A stretch of 64,000 nucleotides of DNA from an uncultured Siphonobacter sp. (GCA_913775095.1 CAJYIW010000026.1:124001-188000), one strand, 5' to 3'. Positions 10,501 through 19,369 are shown, counted from the stretch's first letter. Numbers and translations are program-made. Notes: generated by a model not told the origin, from the sequence alone.

Positions 10501-10919
10501 GATGCCGCTGCATTGACGGAAGCAGAAACCGATTCGGAAGAAGCGGTCGACTCTTTTTCCGGAGCCTCCTTTTTTGAACGCTTTATTATATACGTTTTTG
10601 CTTTCAGCTTTTGAAAGCGTAAATCCACATGTTTGAATAATTCCTCCAGAGCGGCTTCCGGAGAAGAATAACGGGAAAAATTAAGGTTAGGAACCTGCTG
10701 ACCTTCGACGAGTTTATCGGCGTAAATCAAATCCACCTGGTAATGGTCCCGCAGGTTATGAAGCACTTGTTGTAAGGGAAGGGTTTGCTTCTCAGAACCG
10801 GAAACTTTGGAGGAAGAAAGCCGGGCCAGCGTTTGGCTAAAGCCGGTGGGAGCCATCCACAGGCATAGTCCCCCCAGCAACGCATACCTTCTAAGCAAGT
10901 AGATAAAGCGTTTGTTCAT
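7578..10919 (-). CDS. SusC/RagA TonB-linked outer-membrane receptor with STN domain (locus 1)
   Basis: 1113 residues. A signal peptide (to about residue 29) is followed by a secretin/TonB N-terminal short (STN) domain at roughly 45-115, a carboxypeptidase-regulatory-like beta sandwich at about 143-218 (GTSKGTTTNAEGQFQLSIP), the SusC plug with ESLNEVVVIGYG, RVRGTNSIQGENEPLYVVDG and GSRGANGVVLITTKKG, then a 22-strand barrel to the C-terminal GIRVGF. STN domains in such receptors signal to the FecR anti-sigma factor, here the gene immediately upstream. The fecR-susC gap is only 41 bp and contains AAGCTTAACCTCTAAATC, a block also found downstream of the locus 2 fecR. Confidence 0.95.
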   Translation of the reverse strand: MNKRFIYLLRRYALLGGLCLWMAPTGFSQTLARLSSSKVSGSEKQTLPLQQVLHNLRDHYQVDLIYADKLVEGQQVPNLNFSRYSSPEAALEELFKHVDLRFQKLKAKTYIIKRSKKEAPEKESTASSESVSASVNAAASVQDVVLTGRVVAFESREALVGVSVLLKGTSKGTTTNAEGQFQLSIPSTPSTLIFSYVGYEKQEVTVSSQTSLEIELKPSPESLNEVVVIGYGQVKKSDLTGSVASIKSSEINAYPTTNMVQALSGRAAGVYISQNNGSPGSAISVRVRGTNSIQGENEPLYVVDGFPYSGNPTLLNNSDIESIEVLKDASATAIYGSRGANGVVLITTKKGKAGRTSVSYDGYYGIQTIRKKLDLMNAQEYANFYNEQATNDGLAPHFTADQIAQFGQGTDWQDLVFRPAPVQSHSVSVSGGSEKTRFTVQGGNFNQQGIIIGSNYIRNSLRANLSFDLGKKFKLDVSSIFSKIRSDRKNSEKGNRGGSLISAILSGYPTAPAVNPDGSYSNLGQYYAWGSNAIINPLNFIYLQNDRIQSNKVLANAALSYEPIKGLTLKTMAGIENTDDRTDGFTSNRFVNSVGSASINTAQITSLLSENTASYVRSWDRHSVSAVAGFTYQDYTSTSFAASGSGFISNTQETYDIGAAATQNVPSSSYSKWALLSYLARVNYTFNNKILATLSIRSDGSSRYSEGQKWGYFPSGALAWRLSEENFIQKLPFISDLKIRVGYGETGNTAIRPYQTLNQLNSGRVVFGDALTTFYAPGTRLAGPLRWETTAQSDAGIDLGLFNNRFTFTLDYYIKNTRNLLNNVQLPSSLGYIFTIQNIGKIQNKGLELSASARILEQAFKWDVSGNISFNRNKVLKLYGGNDILGDAINISVINDNINIIREGESLGAFYGYVSKGYDEKGMVAYEDFNANGIRDAGDKRIIGNPLPKFTYGFNSTMSFKNFELTLFLQGSQGNDIFNLSAVNQTNDYGQALNMPREVYLNHWTPSNPNAKYPIIRTSSQPQVSDRFIEDGSYLRVKNIQLSYSLPVSKLDLKWLANAQIYVSAQNLITFTKYSWYDPEINSYGGSNSVLLGIDHYVYPVAKTTTVGIRVGF

Positions 10920-10960
10920 GATAGTAATCAGATTTAGAGGTTAAGCTTCTTTGAGAGGAG

Positions 10961-11947
10961 TTACTGAGAAAAAATGACGTGGTTATTCTGGCGGTTATAG
11001 TTAAGCTCGAACAGCTGGGAAATCAGCTGAAGTAATTCATCGGCATTACGGGCCTGGTACGAACCCGAGGTGGTTTCCTTTCCTAAGTGCGGGTTTTTGA
11101 TTTCGACTTTCAGTCCATAATTTTCTTCCAGCATGTAGGCCATTTCCTCCAGCGAGGTGTGATTAAATTCATAGCGGTGGTCTTTCCAGGCATCGTAAGG
11201 TTTTGGATTCTGTACCTGTTTCCGTTGTAAATGTCCCTGCGGATCCAGACTCACCAGGTCGCCGGGCTTCATCAGCAGTTGTCCGGCCTGGTTGCCTTCT
11301 TTGTAGTCAATCTGAACCTTCCCCGTTTTCAGGACCAGCTGCGTTTTCCGGGAACGGGCGAAAACGGTAAACTTGGTGCCGAGTACCGTGACCTGAAAAT
11401 CACGTTCAGTGCTAATGCGAAAGGGCTGGTGATCAGGTAAATGTTTGACATCAAAATCGGCTTCACCCTTCAAAAAAGCCCGGCGACTATCGGAAAGAAA
11501 CGTAAAACGCGGAACCTGTAACGAAGAGTGAGCATTGAGCGTAACCAGGGTACCGTCGGATAGGGTAATCTGCTTGACCTGCCCGTAACCCGTTTCAAAC
11601 GTCTTGTAAAAAATGCGATCCGATCCGGCGTAAAAACAGGCCGAAAGACTGAGCAGTAAAAGAGCCGCCACGCTCAGTCGCCGGAAGCTCATCCAGGTTC
11701 CGGCGGATTTCACTTCTTCCGGTTTCTGATCCGCAAGGTCGCCTAACTGAGCCAGGCTTTTTTGCAGGGCTTCTTCCGTGTTGGCCAGGTATTGTAAATT
11801 CTGGTTTTCCCATTCTTCCAGCCAGGCATAATAAGTTTCCTGATGCTGGGGACTTTCGAGCCATTCCTCCATCAGGCGTCGCTGCAAAGGCGACAACCGG
11901 CCGGCAAAATGCTCGAAGACCATTCGTTTCGTAACAGAGGGTTCCAT
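10961..11947 (-). CDS. FecR family anti-sigma factor (locus 1)
   Basis: 328 residues. A cytoplasmic N-terminal helical part (1-85) that should bind the sigma factor is followed by one membrane segment at about 89-107 (LSVAALLLLSLSACFYAG), a periplasmic FecR domain at about 112-210 (GYGQVKQITLSDGTLVTLNA, then FDVKHLPDHQPFRI) and a C-terminal DUF4974-like domain. It should relay occupancy of the SusC STN domain to the ECF sigma factor encoded 33 bp upstream, and is co-transcribed with it. Confidence 0.93.
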   Translation of the reverse strand: MEPSVTKRMVFEHFAGRLSPLQRRLMEEWLESPQHQETYYAWLEEWENQNLQYLANTEEALQKSLAQLGDLADQKPEEVKSAGTWMSFRRLSVAALLLLSLSACFYAGSDRIFYKTFETGYGQVKQITLSDGTLVTLNAHSSLQVPRFTFLSDSRRAFLKGEADFDVKHLPDHQPFRISTERDFQVTVLGTKFTVFARSRKTQLVLKTGKVQIDYKEGNQAGQLLMKPGDLVSLDPQGHLQRKQVQNPKPYDAWKDHRYEFNHTSLEEMAYMLEENYGLKVEIKNPHLGKETTSGSYQARNADELLQLISQLFELNYNRQNNHVIFSQ

Positions 11948-11980
11948 AGTTCGTATGAGAAGGGCCAGCGTTCGGCCAAC

Positions 11981-12616
11981 TTAGCTGATCCAGAGTAAAA
12001 AAAGTAGAAAACCGTTTTGGGTAATGCGGCGTAAATGCTCCAGAGCTTTATGCAAATGGGCTTCGACGGTTTTCTGATTGATGTTCAGTTCGTCGGCAAT
12101 TTCCCGGTGCTTTTTTCCTTCAAAACGACTCAGCAGAAACACCCGCTGACACTGCGGCGGCAGGGACCGAATGCCGTCTTCGAGCTGATTGAGTAATTCG
12201 GTGTACTGCAAAATGTGCTGGGGATCTTCCGGCGTGGGCAGCGTTTCCTGTTCCTGATCCAGCAAGATACCCTTACGGCTGAATTCTTCCTGAAGGTGTG
12301 AGTAGGCCCGCTTGCGAACGGCTGAAAACAGATAGGCCCGATAGGTGCTGGTAATCCCCGTGAACGACTGATTCCGCCACAGACTCAGGAAGACTTCACT
12401 GACCAGATCTTCGGCCACCTCCCGGGCATACACGTAACGCACGGCATGACTGCAAAGCACTTTATAGTACCTTCGATACAGAAGCTCATAGCCCTTGCGG
12501 GAATCCTCGGCAAAGGCCTGACGAATGAACTGCTCACTGTCAGCAATAATGGTTACCTTTTCCTCGGAAAAAGCAGGCCCCGTAAGCGGTGGTCGTTGTT
12601 CTGGTAAAGACTGCAT
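11981..12616 (-). CDS. ECF RNA polymerase sigma factor (locus 1)
   Basis: 211 residues from the ATG at 12616; the frame continues upstream to a TTG at 12679, but that would add an atypical leader. Region 2 is seen in YELLYRRYYKVLCSHAVRYV and EVAEDLVSEVFLSLWRN, and region 4 in LPPQCQRVFLLSRFEGKKHREIADELNIN with its helix-turn-helix. The C-terminus has a short hydrophobic tail (FLLFLLWIS). It heads the locus 1 operon and likely drives its transcription when released by FecR. It is divergent from the Crp-family gene across ~220 bp. Confidence 0.92.
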   Translation of the reverse strand: MQSLPEQRPPLTGPAFSEEKVTIIADSEQFIRQAFAEDSRKGYELLYRRYYKVLCSHAVRYVYAREVAEDLVSEVFLSLWRNQSFTGITSTYRAYLFSAVRKRAYSHLQEEFSRKGILLDQEQETLPTPEDPQHILQYTELLNQLEDGIRSLPPQCQRVFLLSRFEGKKHREIADELNINQKTVEAHLHKALEHLRRITQNGFLLFLLWIS

Positions 12617-12834
12617 CCGGCGTGTGAGCTCTAAAGGTGTACGGATAATAACATACCCGGTTGAATCGCTGAAACACAAAGGCGAGTGCTACCTTCCTGT
12701 TTCTATTACTAAGTCAGCGAAAGTCTAAAATACCCTTAGTTAAATTCAAAAAAAACTTTGTAAAGCAATAATGCGACGTTTTCAGCCACCAGCGTTAGGG
12801 GCTGATCAACAGAAAACGCATTCATTCAGGAAGC

Positions 12835-13425
12835 ATGGAATCAAAAACCGATCAATTTCGCGGCTATCTCAAACGCTTCGTGGAGTTAACCGACCCGGAA
12901 TGGCAGGCTCTTGAAAAAGAGTTAACGTTCCGGACGCTCCCCAAAAAGCGTTTTCTGGTGCAGCAGGGGCAACGCACGAAGGAGCTTTACTTCCTGGTTC
13001 AGGGGGCGGCCCGGCTTTATTACGAAAAAGACGGCGATGAGAAAACGACGTATTTCTTTTTTGAAAATAACCTGCTGGGCGATTACCTGGGTTGCCTCGC
13101 TGGTCAGCCGAGTGCCATGAGCATTCAAACGCTGGAAGATTGTGAGCTGATTGCGTTCCGGTACGAAACCCTGACGGCTCTGTACGAACAATTTCCGGTT
13201 TATCAGATTTTTGGTCGCAAGTTAGCCGAATACCTGTTCATGGGACTGGATATGCGGCTGGCTGAGTTACTGACGCTGACGCCCGAAGAGCGGTATCTGA
13301 AATTCATCAGTACGTCCATCAAACGTAAAATTATCGAACGCATTCCTCAGCAGTACATTGCTTCCTATCTGGGCATTACCCCCGTTTCGCTCAGCCGGAT
13401 TCGCCGCCGGATTGCAGATTCCTGA
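12835..13425 (+). CDS. Crp/Fnr family transcriptional regulator
   Basis: 196 residues. The N-terminal cyclic-nucleotide-binding-like beta barrel spans about 25-115 (KRFLVQQGQRTKELYFLVQGAARLYY in two parts around G45), a dimerisation helix about 115-145, and a helix-turn-helix at the end (IASYLGITPVSLSRIRRRI). The cNMP phosphate-binding Arg-Ala pair is not obvious, as is common in Bacteroidota one-component members that regulate a neighbouring gene. The next gene, a DUF4260 membrane protein 83 bp downstream, is the natural candidate target. Confidence 0.9.
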   Translation: MESKTDQFRGYLKRFVELTDPEWQALEKELTFRTLPKKRFLVQQGQRTKELYFLVQGAARLYYEKDGDEKTTYFFFENNLLGDYLGCLAGQPSAMSIQTLEDCELIAFRYETLTALYEQFPVYQIFGRKLAEYLFMGLDMRLAELLTLTPEERYLKFISTSIKRKIIERIPQQYIASYLGITPVSLSRIRRRIADS

Positions 13426-13508
13426 TTTATTAACTTATGTAAAGAATTTTACCCTAAGCCTCATCAGACCTTTGTAGCGAATCAAAAACAACCCAAAATA
13501 CTGGTGTT

Positions 13509-13865
13509 ATGAAAACGCTCATCAAAGTCGAAGAAGCCGCTCAGTTTGCTCTATCTATTTTCTTATTTACCCAGTTACCCTTTGCCTGGTGGGTATATCC
13601 GGCTTTGTTATTAGTGCCCGATGTAAGCATGATTGGTTACGTCATGAATCCTAAAATAGGAGCGTTTTTCTATAATCTATTTCATCACAAAGCAGTAGCT
13701 ATTGTGATTGGACTTCTAGGTTTTTATTTAGGAAATGATTTTATATTGTTAGCCGGTATTATCTTATTTGGACATTCTGCTATGGATCGGATGTTCGGGT
13801 ATGGATTGAAGTTTAATACGGGTTTTGGTGATACGCATTTGGGAGAGATTGGCAACGAAAAGTGA
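13509..13865 (+). CDS. DUF4260 family small membrane protein
   Basis: 118 residues with three to four hydrophobic segments (about 8-25, 28-48, 62-80, 83-100) and the DUF4260 signature near the C-terminus: GHSAMDRMFGYGLKF followed by GFGDTHLG. Members are inner-membrane proteins of unknown function, often beside a regulator. Here it follows a Crp-family gene on the same strand. The assignment rests on the signature; no biochemical role can be read from the sequence. Confidence 0.85.
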   Translation: MKTLIKVEEAAQFALSIFLFTQLPFAWWVYPALLLVPDVSMIGYVMNPKIGAFFYNLFHHKAVAIVIGLLGFYLGNDFILLAGIILFGHSAMDRMFGYGLKFNTGFGDTHLGEIGNEK

Positions 13866-13963
13866 TAGGATTAAGCTGTAATAGACGGCAGTTACAAACG
13901 GCTTTAATCCGAGGTAACGCTTCGCTTAACACCTGGAACGGATGGGAAAACCCAGCCCCCGTC

Positions 13964-14072
13964 CTGTCATCCCGACCGCAGGGAGAGAACTTGCCTGGGG
14001 CTAGGGTGTACTTCACTGCTGGAAAGTTATCTGGCTGGCAAGTAAGGTCCTTCGCTTCGCTCAGGATGACAG
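13964..14072. repeat. Intergenic palindromic repeat, copy 1 of 3
   Basis: A 109-bp unit bounded by CTGTCATCC and GGATGACAG, with the recognisable cores CGACCGCAGGGAGAG and CTTCGCTTCGCTCAGGATGA. The ends are inverted repeats and the inside can also pair (ACTTGCC with GGCAAGT), so it folds as a long hairpin. Related copies are at 14117-14226 and 15377-15485. Repeats of this type are widespread between genes in Bacteroidota; short frames inside them are artefacts. Confidence 0.85.
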
Positions 14073-14116
14073 ATATAGAGGTAAAGGAGATAGCTTTAAT
14101 ATATCCCTGCCCACTC

Positions 14117-14226
14117 CTGTCTTCTCGGCCGCAGGGAGAGATCTTACCTGGGGCTGGGGTGTACTTTACTGATAGATACTTAGTTGAAAAAGCAGAGAAG
14201 GTCACTCGCTTCGCTCTGAATGACAG
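14117..14226. repeat. Intergenic palindromic repeat, copy 2 of 3 (degenerate)
   Basis: A 110-bp unit starting CTGTCTTCTCGGCCGCAGGG and ending with GAATGACAG. It aligns with the copy at 13964 but is more diverged in the centre and 3' half. It lies 44 bp after copy 1 in the same orientation. Confidence 0.75.
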
Positions 14227-14491
14227 CTTAGGAGTTCCTGGGTGTTATGGGTGATGCTTCGCTAAACACCAATAAAGGGTAAAATTGATTCCGGGTGTGA
14301 AGATTTACGAGCTTCACACTCGGAACCGTTTGGGAAAGAATTCATTAACAAATAATCCAACGGTTTTAGGGGCTGTCGTTCAAACCTTTATATTCACCGT
14401 TGTTAGGGTTTAGCGAAGCATCACTAACAATAGCATACTGTAAACTAGATAATAAGTGATTTGTAATCAGATTGTTAACTAAACTTCATCT
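14227..14491. other. Non-coding stretch with GTTTAGCGAAGCATCAC motifs
   Basis: No gene is supported here. Two short copies of a motif, one in each orientation, occur at about 14249-14271 (GATGCTTCGCTAAACACC) and 14407-14427 (GTTTAGCGAAGCATCAC). Related versions lie at 13909-13933, 15303-15363 and 15508-15522, so the motif marks this whole accessory stretch. Confidence 0.5.
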
Positions 14492-14608
14492 ATGGACACG
14501 ATCTTACTTTTCACAATTGGCGGACCTCAATGGCTTTTCTTAGCTATGGAATTTTTGGTTGTTATACTCATAGGTTGGTTCATCTATAGATTATTTCGCC
14601 GCAGATAA
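14492..14608 (+). CDS. Possible 38-residue single-span membrane protein
   Basis: An ATG-to-TAA frame encodes 38 residues: a short polar start (MDTILLFTIGGPQ), one membrane helix (WLFLAMEFLVVILIGWFIY) and a basic end (RLFRRR). The glycine-rich turn before the helix and the positive C-terminus are what a real small membrane protein would show. The surroundings are otherwise non-coding. I do not recognise a family. It could be a chance frame in AT-rich DNA. Confidence 0.4.
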   Translation: MDTILLFTIGGPQWLFLAMEFLVVILIGWFIYRLFRRR

Positions 14609-14781
14609 TCATCCAAAACTCCTGCCCTTGCTGTTGCTTTATAAAGCTTCATTAACAACTGCTTAAGTATTTATAATAGTACTTTACTTACGAATTGAAT
14701 AATTAGTGATACTTTGTTAAATACCAGTAATGTTAAGTAATTACATATATCCTTATCGATTCTACTATCAAGCACCTGCCC

Positions 14782-15240
14782 ATGAAAACAAATAAAAAAA
14801 GAGTACTATCACTAGTGCTGGTGATAGTACTTTCCTTAACCTGTTTTTTGGTTAAAAAAGATATATTTACTAATAAAGTGGATGAATTTTCAATTGTAAA
14901 AACTACGATAGAATATCTCTTTGATAAACAAGAAGTTTCTTCTTTTTTTTACAAAAAACCTATTTTGCTTTTAGAATCTCCTTGGATTCAAGAAAATAAC
15001 AGAGGATTAATTAACGGATTACCCTATAAATTAGTTAAAGCAATACCTCCAGCTAAAGAAAGAGATTGGTTTCACCCCTTACCGTATATAGAAATATGGA
15101 ATATTATTGAAAGGGATAAAGATAACATCGATGTCCGGATTTTTTTTCCAACCACCGGAAGCCTTTTTAATGTGAGTTTAGATAGAAAAGGAGATACATG
15201 GCAAGTGAAAAAGTTTGATCAGTCGAAATTAAAATCTTAA
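14782..15240 (+). CDS. Hypothetical membrane-anchored or secreted protein
   Basis: 152 residues. The start MKTNKKRVLSLVLVIVLSLTCF is a basic n-region plus hydrophobic core, either a signal peptide or an anchor; LSLTC could also be a weak lipobox. The rest is a soluble domain with no motif I recognise. The gene is clearly richer in A+T than the flanking genes and sits between two groups of intergenic repeats, so recent acquisition is plausible. Coding potential is supported by length, start context and the export signal. Confidence 0.6.
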   Translation: MKTNKKRVLSLVLVIVLSLTCFLVKKDIFTNKVDEFSIVKTTIEYLFDKQEVSSFFYKKPILLLESPWIQENNRGLINGLPYKLVKAIPPAKERDWFHPLPYIEIWNIIERDKDNIDVRIFFPTTGSLFNVSLDRKGDTWQVKKFDQSKLKS

Positions 15241-15318
15241 TAGTGTTTATCGAGTTAACTAATGAGTACGCATCTATATGTTCCCTAACTGTATCAGGAG
15301 AGGCTTCGTTTAACATTT

Positions 15319-15363
15319 GCTACCGTTGTTGGTGTTTAGCAAAGCGTCACCAACAACGGTAGC
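15319..15363. repeat. Perfect 16-bp inverted repeat
   Basis: Arms 15319-15334 and 15348-15363 (GCTACCGTTGTTGGTG and its complement) flank a 13-nt loop that carries the TTTAGCAAAGCGT version of the local GTTTAGCGAAGC motif. It lies 13 bp before repeat copy 3. Confidence 0.8.
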
Positions 15364-15376
15364 GAATGTTGGCACT

Positions 15377-15485
15377 CTGTCATCTCGACCGCAGGGAGAG
15401 ACCTTACTTAGGGTTGGCATATACTTCACTGCTGGAAAGTTACCTCAATGGCAAGTAAGGTCCCTCGCTTCGCTCAGGATGACAG
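15377..15485. repeat. Intergenic palindromic repeat, copy 3 of 3
   Basis: A 109-bp unit, CTGTCATCTCGACCGCAGGG to CAGGATGACAG, matching copy 1. In this copy the internal arms GACCTTACTT and AAGTAAGGTC are perfectly complementary, supporting a folded element rather than a decayed gene. Confidence 0.85.
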
Positions 15486-15561
15486 CTAGGGGAGTTTGAG
15501 TGTAGTTGGTAACGCTTTAACAGTGAGGGCATCACAGCCGGAGCCAGCCTGTAACAAACGT

Positions 15562-15598
15562 AAAAAGCCCCGCCGCAAAACGTTGCGGTGGGGCTTTT
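15562..15598 (-). terminator. Intrinsic terminator of gcvP
   Basis: Hairpin with arms AAAAAGCCCCGCCGCAA and TTGCGGTGGGGCTTTT around an AACG loop, 21 bp beyond the gcvP stop. Because it has an A-run on one side and a T-run on the other it may also work on the + strand. Confidence 0.85.
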
Positions 15599-15618
15599 CT
15601 ACTTGTAAGTTATATAAC

Positions 15619-18501
15619 TTATTCAGCCGTAGCATATTCCTCCAGCGGAGGACAGGCACAAATCAGGTTACGGTCTCCGTAAGCGGAATCGATGCGGCTT
15701 ACCGTAGGCCAGAATTTGCTGGCTTTTACGTAAGGCAGTGGGAATACCGCTTTTTCCCGTGAGTAAGGACGATCCCAGGCTTCTGAAAGTACCACAAACT
15801 GCGTGTGAGGAGCCATTTTCAGCACGTTAACGGCTTTATCGGCTTCGCCTTCCTCTACTTCCCGGATTTCGTTACGAATGGCAATCATGGCATCACAGAA
15901 ACGATCCAGTTCCGCTTTCGATTCAGATTCGGTAGGCTCTACCATCAGCGTTCCGGCTACGGGGAACGAAAGGGTAGGAGCGTGGAAACCATAATCCATC
16001 AAACGCTTGGCGATGTCTTCGGCTTCAATACCCGCCTGTTTGAACGGACGGCAATCCAGAATCATTTCGTGAGCACAACGGCCCTGTGAACCTACGTACA
16101 GCACGGGGAAGTGTGATTCCAGACGAGCCTTCATGTAGTTAGCGTTCAGGATGGCCGTTTGCGTCGCGTGGGTCAGACCGTCACCGCCCATCATGGCGAT
16201 ATACGCGTAAGAAATCGTCAGAATGCTGGCGGATCCGTACGGAGCAGCGGAAACGGCAGAGATGGCCTGCTCGCCACCGACGCCTTCTACCACGGCGTGA
16301 CCGGGCAGGAAGGGAGCCAGGTGAGCAGCTACCCCGATGGGGCCCATACCAGGACCGCCACCACCGTGAGGAATACAGAACGTTTTGTGCAGATTCAGGT
16401 GACAAACGTCCGCTCCAATCGTGCCGGGGGAAGTAAGTCCCACCTGAGCGTTCATATTCGCTCCATCCATGTACACCTGACCACCGTGCTGATGAATCAG
16501 ATCACAGATTTCGATGATTGATTCTTCGAATACGCCGTGCGTGGAAGGATAGGTAACCATCAGACAGGACAGGTTTTCGCTGTACTGCTCAGCTTTGGCT
16601 TTTAAATCTGCCAGGTCAATATTTCCGTTCGCATCCGTTTTGGTCACGACTACCTTCATACCCGCCATCACAGCTGAGGCAGGGTTAGTTCCGTGAGCCG
16701 AAGCAGGAATCAGAGCGATGTTGCGGTGCATATTACCCTGAGCTTCATGATAGGCCCGGATCACCATCAGACCCGCGTATTCACCCTGTGCACCGGAGTT
16801 TGGTTGCAGGGACATGGCCGCAAAACCTGTGATTTCGCACAGCCAGTCATTCAGATTCTTAAATAATTGCTGGTAACCCGCCGCCTGAGCTTTGGGAGCA
16901 AAGGGGTGAAGTTTACCAAACTCAGGCCAGGTCACCGGAATCATTTCGGTCGTGGCGTTGAGTTTCATGGTACACGATCCCAGCGAGATCATCGAGTGTA
17001 CCAGTGATAAATCTTTACTTTCCAGCGATTTCAGATACCGCAGCATCTCGTGCTCGGAATGGTGCGTATTGAAAACGGGATTGGTTAAGTAAGCCGATTC
17101 ACGGGTAAGCACTTCGTTGAATTCCCAGCTTAAGGCTGATTCAATTTCCGCCAGATTAATACTTTTGCTTACCAGCGTTGAGAAAATGTTGATCAATTCA
17201 ACGGCATTCTGATAGGTTTTTACTTCGTCGAATGAAATACCCACCAGATTGTCTCCGAAGTAACGCAGGTTAATTTCAGCGGCTTCCATGGCCGATTTTA
17301 CCACGCTTTCATCCGAAACTTTTACCTGAATCGTATCAAAAAAGGCTTCCGTCACCACTTCATAACCCATTTCTTTTAAAGCCAGAGCCGTGAGTTGTGT
17401 TAACGCATGCGTGCGTTGAGCAATTTTCTGCAAGCCTTCCGGACCGTGGTAGACGGCATAAGCCGCCGCCATTACCGAAAGAAGTACCTGAGCCGTACAG
17501 ATATTAGAAGTGGCTTTCTCCCGGCGGATGTGTTGTTCCCGCGTTTGCAGGGCCATGCGAAGGGCACGGTTGCCTTCCGCATCCACCGATACCCCGATGA
17601 TACGACCGGGCATCTGGCGTTTGTACTCGTCTTTGGTAGCGAAGTAACCCGCGTGTGGTCCGCCGTAACCCATGGGTACGCCGAAACGCTGAGCTGAACC
17701 TACCACTACGTCGGCACCCATTTCACCGGGAGCTTTCAGTAAGGTAAGGGCCAGCAGATCCGCCGCTACTACGACTTTGATATCTAAATCGTGAGCTGAG
17801 GCAATCCAGTCGCCGTAATCAAAGACGGCTCCGTCAGTGGCGGGGTATTGTAATAAAGCACCGAAGATGCTTTCATTGGTTAAATCAACCGTGCGGTGGT
17901 CGCCTACCATGATTTTTACTCCAATCGGAGTGGCCCGCGTATGCAGCAGATCAATAGTTTGGGGATGGCAACGATCCGAAACAAAGAAGGTATCGGCTTT
18001 GGCTTTTGCTCCTTTTTTGAGAGCGTTCAGTAAATGCAGGGCTTCAGCAGCGGCGGTGGATTCATCCAGCAGGGAAGCGTTGGCGATTTCCATGCCCGTT
18101 AATTCCACGATCATGGTCTGGAAATTCAACAGCATTTCCAGACGGCCCTGCGAGATTTCTGCCTGATAAGGTGTATAGGCCGTGTACCAGGCGGGGTTTT
18201 CCAGAATATTACGCAGAATTACATTCGGCGTGTGGGTATCGTAATATCCCGTGCCGATGTAGCTCTTGAAAACTTTATTTTGACTGGCAAGCTTCTTGAA
18301 ATCGTCCAAAAACTGAAATTCCGTTTGGGCGGGAGGAAGATTCAAGGCATTAGCCCGGCGAATGGCCGAAGGTACCGTTTGGTTGATGAGTTCTTCAACC
18401 GAAGTGACGCCAATTTCAGCCAGCATAGCCTGACGATCGGCCTCATCTGCGTTGTTATGACGATTTTCGAAAAGTTCCTGGTAACGAAGAGCAACCTGCA
18501 T
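15619..18501 (-). CDS. gcvP: Glycine dehydrogenase (aminomethyl-transferring), P protein
   Basis: 960 residues, the full length of the fused (P1 plus P2) glycine decarboxylase. It decarboxylates glycine with pyridoxal phosphate and passes the aminomethyl group to lipoyl-GcvH in the cytoplasmic glycine cleavage system. The PLP lysine is K706 in [20 protein letters not shown]. Other family blocks are [20 protein letters not shown] near residue 80 and [17 protein letters not shown] in the middle. It is a single-gene unit: gcvT and gcvH are not adjacent. A TATATTTG -7-like element lies at 18531-18538 on the minus strand, but no clear -33 box accompanies it. Confidence 0.98.
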   Translation of the reverse strand: MQVALRYQELFENRHNNADEADRQAMLAEIGVTSVEELINQTVPSAIRRANALNLPPAQTEFQFLDDFKKLASQNKVFKSYIGTGYYDTHTPNVILRNILENPAWYTAYTPYQAEISQGRLEMLLNFQTMIVELTGMEIANASLLDESTAAAEALHLLNALKKGAKAKADTFFVSDRCHPQTIDLLHTRATPIGVKIMVGDHRTVDLTNESIFGALLQYPATDGAVFDYGDWIASAHDLDIKVVVAADLLALTLLKAPGEMGADVVVGSAQRFGVPMGYGGPHAGYFATKDEYKRQMPGRIIGVSVDAEGNRALRMALQTREQHIRREKATSNICTAQVLLSVMAAAYAVYHGPEGLQKIAQRTHALTQLTALALKEMGYEVVTEAFFDTIQVKVSDESVVKSAMEAAEINLRYFGDNLVGISFDEVKTYQNAVELINIFSTLVSKSINLAEIESALSWEFNEVLTRESAYLTNPVFNTHHSEHEMLRYLKSLESKDLSLVHSMISLGSCTMKLNATTEMIPVTWPEFGKLHPFAPKAQAAGYQQLFKNLNDWLCEITGFAAMSLQPNSGAQGEYAGLMVIRAYHEAQGNMHRNIALIPASAHGTNPASAVMAGMKVVVTKTDANGNIDLADLKAKAEQYSENLSCLMVTYPSTHGVFEESIIEICDLIHQHGGQVYMDGANMNAQVGLTSPGTIGADVCHLNLHKTFCIPHGGGGPGMGPIGVAAHLAPFLPGHAVVEGVGGEQAISAVSAAPYGSASILTISYAYIAMMGGDGLTHATQTAILNANYMKARLESHFPVLYVGSQGRCAHEMILDCRPFKQAGIEAEDIAKRLMDYGFHAPTLSFPVAGTLMVEPTESESKAELDRFCDAMIAIRNEIREVEEGEADKAVNVLKMAPHTQFVVLSEAWDRPYSREKAVFPLPYVKASKFWPTVSRIDSAYGDRNLICACPPLEEYATAE

Positions 18502-18774
18502 GGAGCATTATTGTTGATGGAAACAAAGGACAAATATACACAGAAAAGACGGCCCTTTTGCAGAAGAAAGAACTAGGATTTTTACAAAATTCATTCACGG
18601 CCAGTAACCTGCTTAGACGATCGGATCACAAGGATTGTGTTTGACTTTTTGCAAATCCGGCAGTCCATGAATTACCTTAGTTTTCTTCTACCCGGTCTAC
18701 AGGAAGAATCCGATTCATTTACAGGAAGTTCGCCCGACTGGATTAAATTTTTACGGAAAGAGATTATTTCATTA

Positions 18775-19110
18775 ATGAACACGAATATGTCAAAGCAACC
18801 GAATGCAGAGCAGAATGATCAAATCGAAATCGAATTGTCTGAAGAAATGGCAGAGGGTACTTATTCGAATCTGGCCATTATCTCGCATTCCCAAAGCGAA
18901 TTTGTAATTGATTTTGTACGATTGATGCCTAATGTCCCGAAAGCAAAAGTAAAGTCACGCGTGATCATTACCCCCGACCACGCCTTACGATTAATGAATG
19001 CTTTGCAGGATAATCTGGCCAAATATGAAGAGAACTACGGTCCTATTAACGAAGGCGGTGGGCATTCCGGTTTTCAACTGCCCTACACGGGTCCCGTAGG
19101 AGAAGCGTAA
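18775..19110 (+). CDS. DUF3467 family protein
   Basis: 111 residues from ATG 18775; a second ATG four codons later (18787) is equally good, and the longer frame starting at 18637 has no support. The family pattern is clear: IELSEEMAEGTYSNLAIISH, then SEFVIDFVRLMPNVPKAKVK and SRVIITPDHALRLMNALQDN. These small cytoplasmic proteins are nearly universal in Bacteroidota and of unknown function. A terminator follows within 4 bp, so the gene is monocistronic. Confidence 0.9.
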   Translation: MNTNMSKQPNAEQNDQIEIELSEEMAEGTYSNLAIISHSQSEFVIDFVRLMPNVPKAKVKSRVIITPDHALRLMNALQDNLAKYEENYGPINEGGGHSGFQLPYTGPVGEA

Positions 19111-19113
19111 TTG

Positions 19114-19141
19114 AAACGGCCGGCGATTGCTGGCCGTTTTT
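19114..19141 (+). terminator. Terminator after DUF3467 gene
   Basis: Hairpin AAACGGCCGGC / GCTGGCCGTTT (one G.U pair) followed by TTTTAT, starting 4 bp after the stop codon. Confidence 0.8.
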
Positions 19142-19369
19142 ATTGTGGGGATGGTTGTTTGAGTGTAATAACCCCTTTCTGGGGTTTAACGAGTGTATCT
19201 ATCCTGTCGTTGCCAGCTTTTTTGCTGGCAACAGGTGTTTTGGAGATAATCATTCAATTTTATCCAGACTGGGGTCATTTGTTAAGAAACCCCGGATGAC
19301 AATCCGGGAAAGAGAAGGAATAAATGATAAATAATTCGTTCTCTCTGAACACGGAATATTAGTGAAAAA

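Noticed and set aside
2350-12616. Polysaccharide utilisation locus with a predictable glycan
   Set aside because: No glycoside hydrolase, polysaccharide lyase or sulfatase is encoded in locus 1, nor in loci 2 and 3 within the window, so no substrate can be named.
12617-12679. Extended N-terminus of the locus 1 sigma factor from a TTG
   Set aside because: The extra 21 residues are atypical for ECF factors, and an ATG at 12616 gives the usual length.
13813-14254. Overlapping ~130-codon frames on both strands
   Set aside because: They are produced by the palindromic intergenic repeats; the encoded strings (RPQGE, SFASLRMT) are translations of repeat cores, and the frames on both strands mirror each other.
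13964-15485. CRISPR array
   Set aside because: There are only three copies of a 109-bp palindromic unit at irregular spacing; no short direct repeats with uniform spacers and no cas genes are present.
15317-15499. 60-codon frame before gcvP
   Set aside because: It runs through a perfect hairpin and repeat copy 3; it has no independent coding signs.
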